Source: Sitta carolinensis
Taxonomy: Eukaryota; Chordata; Aves; Passeriformes; Sittidae
Length of the DNA stretch: 64,000 bases
Assembly (NCBI GenBank): GCA_032173965.1
Contig: CM063294.1
Span: 10,096,452-10,160,451 of the forward strand
Direction: 5' to 3'
Both the position numbers and the translations under genes were made by a program. The notes below the pieces were generated by a model, which was not told the origin of the DNA, searched no databases, and saw only the letters and a program-made list of their open reading frames with translations. Positions 60,871 to 64,000 of the stretch are shown one piece after another (positions within the stretch are counted from its first letter, which is position 1; the number at the start of each line of letters is the position of its first letter).

Positions 60871-63800
60871 ATAATCTCTGAGTATTTTTAAACATTTTAA
60901 AGAAAACTGATAAAGGCTTTATGTTTACATACATTACTACATAATTTTCACTGTATTTTTTGTTTGGAAAGGTGTAAATCAATTGATATGCTTTAAGATT
61001 CAAAAGCATCCTTACATAGAAGCAGCCAAACAACTTGGAATTGAAGGAAATTCTTTAGGTTCCTTAAGTGCTTGCTTAAATTAGGAATCTAATTGTCAAC
61101 AACTGCACATTTTCATGGGATTTTTCTAAGATTCACAATACCTGCAGTCTTTACAGCAAGTTTTGACTGCCTGACTCCAAGCACTAAGTGGATTTTCCAT
61201 CTTGTATTTTAATGCCCATTCCAGAGCTGTGCTGACCAATAGGTTTGGGTTGACTTGGGTCACCTCCCTGCTCCTCCTGAGTTGAGCCCCCTCCTTTCTC
61301 TGCTGGCAGCACTGGCAGGATCCCCCCCTCTCCTTGGCTTGATTCTGCCCTTGCCTACTGCAGGGCATCTTCCACCTCAAAAACCTCTCCTGGGCCATTG
61401 CTGCTGAAGGAAATCTGGGCCACCTTTAGTGTGATGTGAGATCCTAATAAGTGTTTTGTAGTTGTAGGTGCTGTGGGTAAAGCCACACACTGATTTGAGC
61501 CCCGTGTGCCTCTTGGGCAAAATCAATATTATCTCTGTCTCCTCCTGGCTTTCATTTCTGCTCTTGTTTTGGTAGTTCCACCTAAGTGTTTATCCAGGCC
61601 TTTTTAATATGGCCTGAGCAGGGCTGCTGTGCACAGCACTGGGGCAGCTCTGGGATGCTGGAACAGGATTTTATGTACACAGAGTTTGCTTATTAGAGGC
61701 TTTCCTGTGACACGTGTCTGCAGCCTGAGTTCTTCTTAGCTCTAGTCTGGTAAAACAGAGGGGAGGAAGGCTAGAGCAGGTATTATCATGTTAAATTGCT
61801 GAGTTTATTTAGATAAAGAATTACTCCTTGCTTTCCTTAGTAGGTTGTACAGCTGCTTTTTTTTCCTGCAGTCATCTTTTTTGCATTTTGTACTCTCTTA
61901 TTCTGATGATACTGAAAGACAAAGACACAAACTCCTCTCCCTAATTCACTCCAAAGAACGTACCATCTCTTTCTATTTTCTTGTTAAAACCCAATTGTGT
62001 GCAATTTGTAGGAAATTGAAACCACATTTTTCACTTAACTTTCCAAAAATTAAAATTTATGAGGAAAAAGAAGCAATAAAGCAGTTACAATCTGGTCATC
62101 TATTATTATCTCTGTGGTTGGAGTAGTTCCACATTTGAAGAAAGTGACACCAAAATTTTATCAAGCTTGTATGTATCAGTAATTTCACTTCTCTTATTAT
62201 TTCAAACCACAAGAACTGCTGAAGTTAGTCTCATGCACTCGGAAATTATCTTAGTGAAAAAGGACTTGGGTGATCTATAAAAACAAAGCTTTTCTTCTGA
62301 CTGAGAAACACGGAGCAATATTAATTTTCCTTACTCATTCATTTTAGAATATTGATATTAAAATAAATTTAACAAATTGTGCTCCTTAAGCAGATTTAAC
62401 AGAGCACATTGTGAAAAAGCTGAATTTTCCTCTAGATCTATTTCTATGTATATGTTTCCCATTATTCTTCTGCTTTTGCTTTTACATTTCCCCTCTACTC
62501 TGAGAACAATGGGAATGACAGTTCAACACCAGGAATCCCGACTGCTCCAGCTCTAGAATGTTAGTGGCACTTGCTTTAGTTCTCCCATTTTGCCTTTTTT
62601 GTCTGTGATTTAAAATCAAGCCAAATGATGGATGCCCATTACAATCAATTGTTTCAGACAAGCCACCAAAAGTATTGTAGGATTCATTTACATTTAATCA
62701 AATTACACTTTATTTGCAATTCAGGGAAATGAGAACTCTGCAGTAAATCAAATATTTCCTCTCCAAGGGCCCCATTCAGCAGAAAATATCCACAATCTTC
62801 CAAGCTGGTGCCTCAATGTATGTAGCAAATCCTCCAGTGGGAGGAGAGCTTGTGCCAACAAACCATCCACTGCAGCCTCTTTGCAACATTTTTGGGGTTG
62901 TGGACACCTAAATATTTTCCAGTCCCAATGCAGACCTTTGAACAACAAATTGTGCAGTGGCTTTAAACCAGCTGACAACAGACTTACACCTCTCTTAGCT
63001 CCCTTTCTTGGGCCACCAAGAAACAGCTGCAGGACTTCTGGGGTCCAGGAGTTTTGTACTCCACAGGTTGGAAAATACTCCTTTTCCTCTGTGCAACCTG
63101 TTATGAAATGGGAAATTAATGACAGTCACTGAATGTCATTTTTGGGGATGATCTTACGTGTCTCCAAAAGCTTTCAGGATGACTGGGAATAAATTAAGAA
63201 TACAAATACATTAAAAAAAGGTTCAAATAGAATAAATTTTACTTGAAGGCACTAGTACAGGGATGGGCAGATACTAATTTTTACTCATTAGTGCCTTTTG
63301 AAGTTGAAAATCTTTATGTGCTTGGAATGGGAGGTTTTCACTGCCTGACAGCTCCTTGCCTCTGCAGTTTGCTGCTGGAAAACTCTGCCCAGCAGGTGAC
63401 TCTTCTACTCTTGCCCAGCACAGCACAGAGAAAGAAATTTTGAGTTTCGTCCCTTGTGCTTATTTACGGATTTAATTCACTAAAAGTTGACTGATTGAAG
63501 GATCTGGATGTCTCAGACAGTTCAAACTGCAGGTCCAAGCAATGGAGAGCAGCAGCTTTTCTTCCAGTGGCAGAAAACCCTCTTTTGAGTCGAAGCTTCC
63601 TTTGTAATTTTGACCCTGTTACCTAAAGTCAGAATTTTAATTGCATTTAGAGTCCTGAAAGTTCATTTAGGTGCCTGCTGGGATTTTTAAATAGGCATAG
63701 GTACCTAAATTTTATGGCTTTTTGGCTGTTTGTTCCCCAGCTCTGAAACTGAGAAATAATTCAGGGCTGCTATAAATTACAGGGAATGTATGATGCCAAA

Positions 63801-64000
63801 TAATGTGGAAAGAGCTGTTATACTGAGACAAAAAAGAACACTGCATAGGTTCACAACAAAGAGGGTGACTTCATTCTTGCTGGTGGAAATATCCTGAAAC
63901 TAAAGGTCTCCACAGCTATAACCTGATTAAAATACAGAGCTGAAAAAAATTCAGACCAAATCATGTAATGTGTTCTTTAATCCAGTGAGACTTGAAAGCC

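Larger units (their letters stand above)
46291..64000 (+). other. EBF1: EBF1 intron 10, 5' part (no exon seen)
   Basis: At least 17.7 kb of intron follows exon 10. I looked for the next EBF1 exon, expected to open with codons for LNEPTIDYG, and did not see it. The stretch contains a polypyrimidine tract (48676-48739), a purine-rich segment (48961-49050), a 17-C run (52227-52243), a possible old LTR (about 53020-53480), a nearly T-free A/C-rich segment (55741-55850), an A homopolymer (about 59532-59550), a CpG-dense patch (59940-60240), a 16-C run (60855-60870) and enhancer-like sequence at 58180-58930 and 59130-59470. Between 49050 and 52200 and between 61000 and 62700 I see nothing beyond unique intron sequence. 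Confidence 0.85.

Noticed and set aside
46291..64000. Search for EBF1 exon 11 (LNEPTIDYG) downstream
   Set aside because: No matching codons were seen by reading; the exon is presumably beyond 64000.

Overview
The window is vertebrate nuclear DNA, almost certainly from a bird. It holds the middle of one gene, the transcription factor EBF1 (early B-cell factor 1, also called Olf-1 or COE1), read on the + strand. I identify it from four short exons whose translations run on from one another with compatible phases. They give an unbroken 160-residue stretch covering the C-terminal third of the DNA-binding domain, the linker, and the IPT/TIG domain (residues 186-345 in the usual vertebrate numbering). 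The avian assignment rests on CR1-type LINE 3' ends and the absence of SINE/Alu/L1-type repeats. I cannot name the species.

Layout: 1-8561 is the 3' part of the intron before exon 7 (numbering by the mammalian gene). Exon 7 is 8562-8643 and intron 7 is 8644-16500. Exon 8 is 16501-16642, with a second internal donor at 16618/16619. Intron 8 is 16643-38372 and is the longest complete intron here. Exon 9 is 38373-38503, preceded by a NAGNAG acceptor. Intron 9 is 38504-46163, exon 10 is 46164-46290, and the 5' part of intron 10 runs from 46291 to the end. Neither the zinc-knuckle exons upstream nor the HLH exons downstream are in the window, so the gene is cut at both ends. Well under 1% of the window is coding.

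The rest is intron. I recognise three CR1 fragments (minus strand), one possible old solo LTR, a 20-bp minisatellite, several simple repeats, two C homopolymers, a long polypyrimidine tract and a 30-nt purine/pyrimidine-alternating Z-DNA-type tract. Several stretches of a few hundred bases have the texture of conserved non-coding enhancers (homeodomain, octamer and PBX-like words, no repeats). There are also local CpG-dense patches. EBF-like palindromes and octamer motifs are listed as candidates with a chance expectation.

No previously undescribed system of several genes is visible. The most interesting signal is at the exon 8/exon 9 junction. Tandem donors 24 nt apart face a NAGNAG acceptor across one 21.7-kb intron, so up to four in-frame proteins could differ only in the linker between the DNA-binding and IPT/TIG domains. 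The many other open reading frames of 60-200 codons look like chance ORFs in intron sequence and are not annotated as genes.
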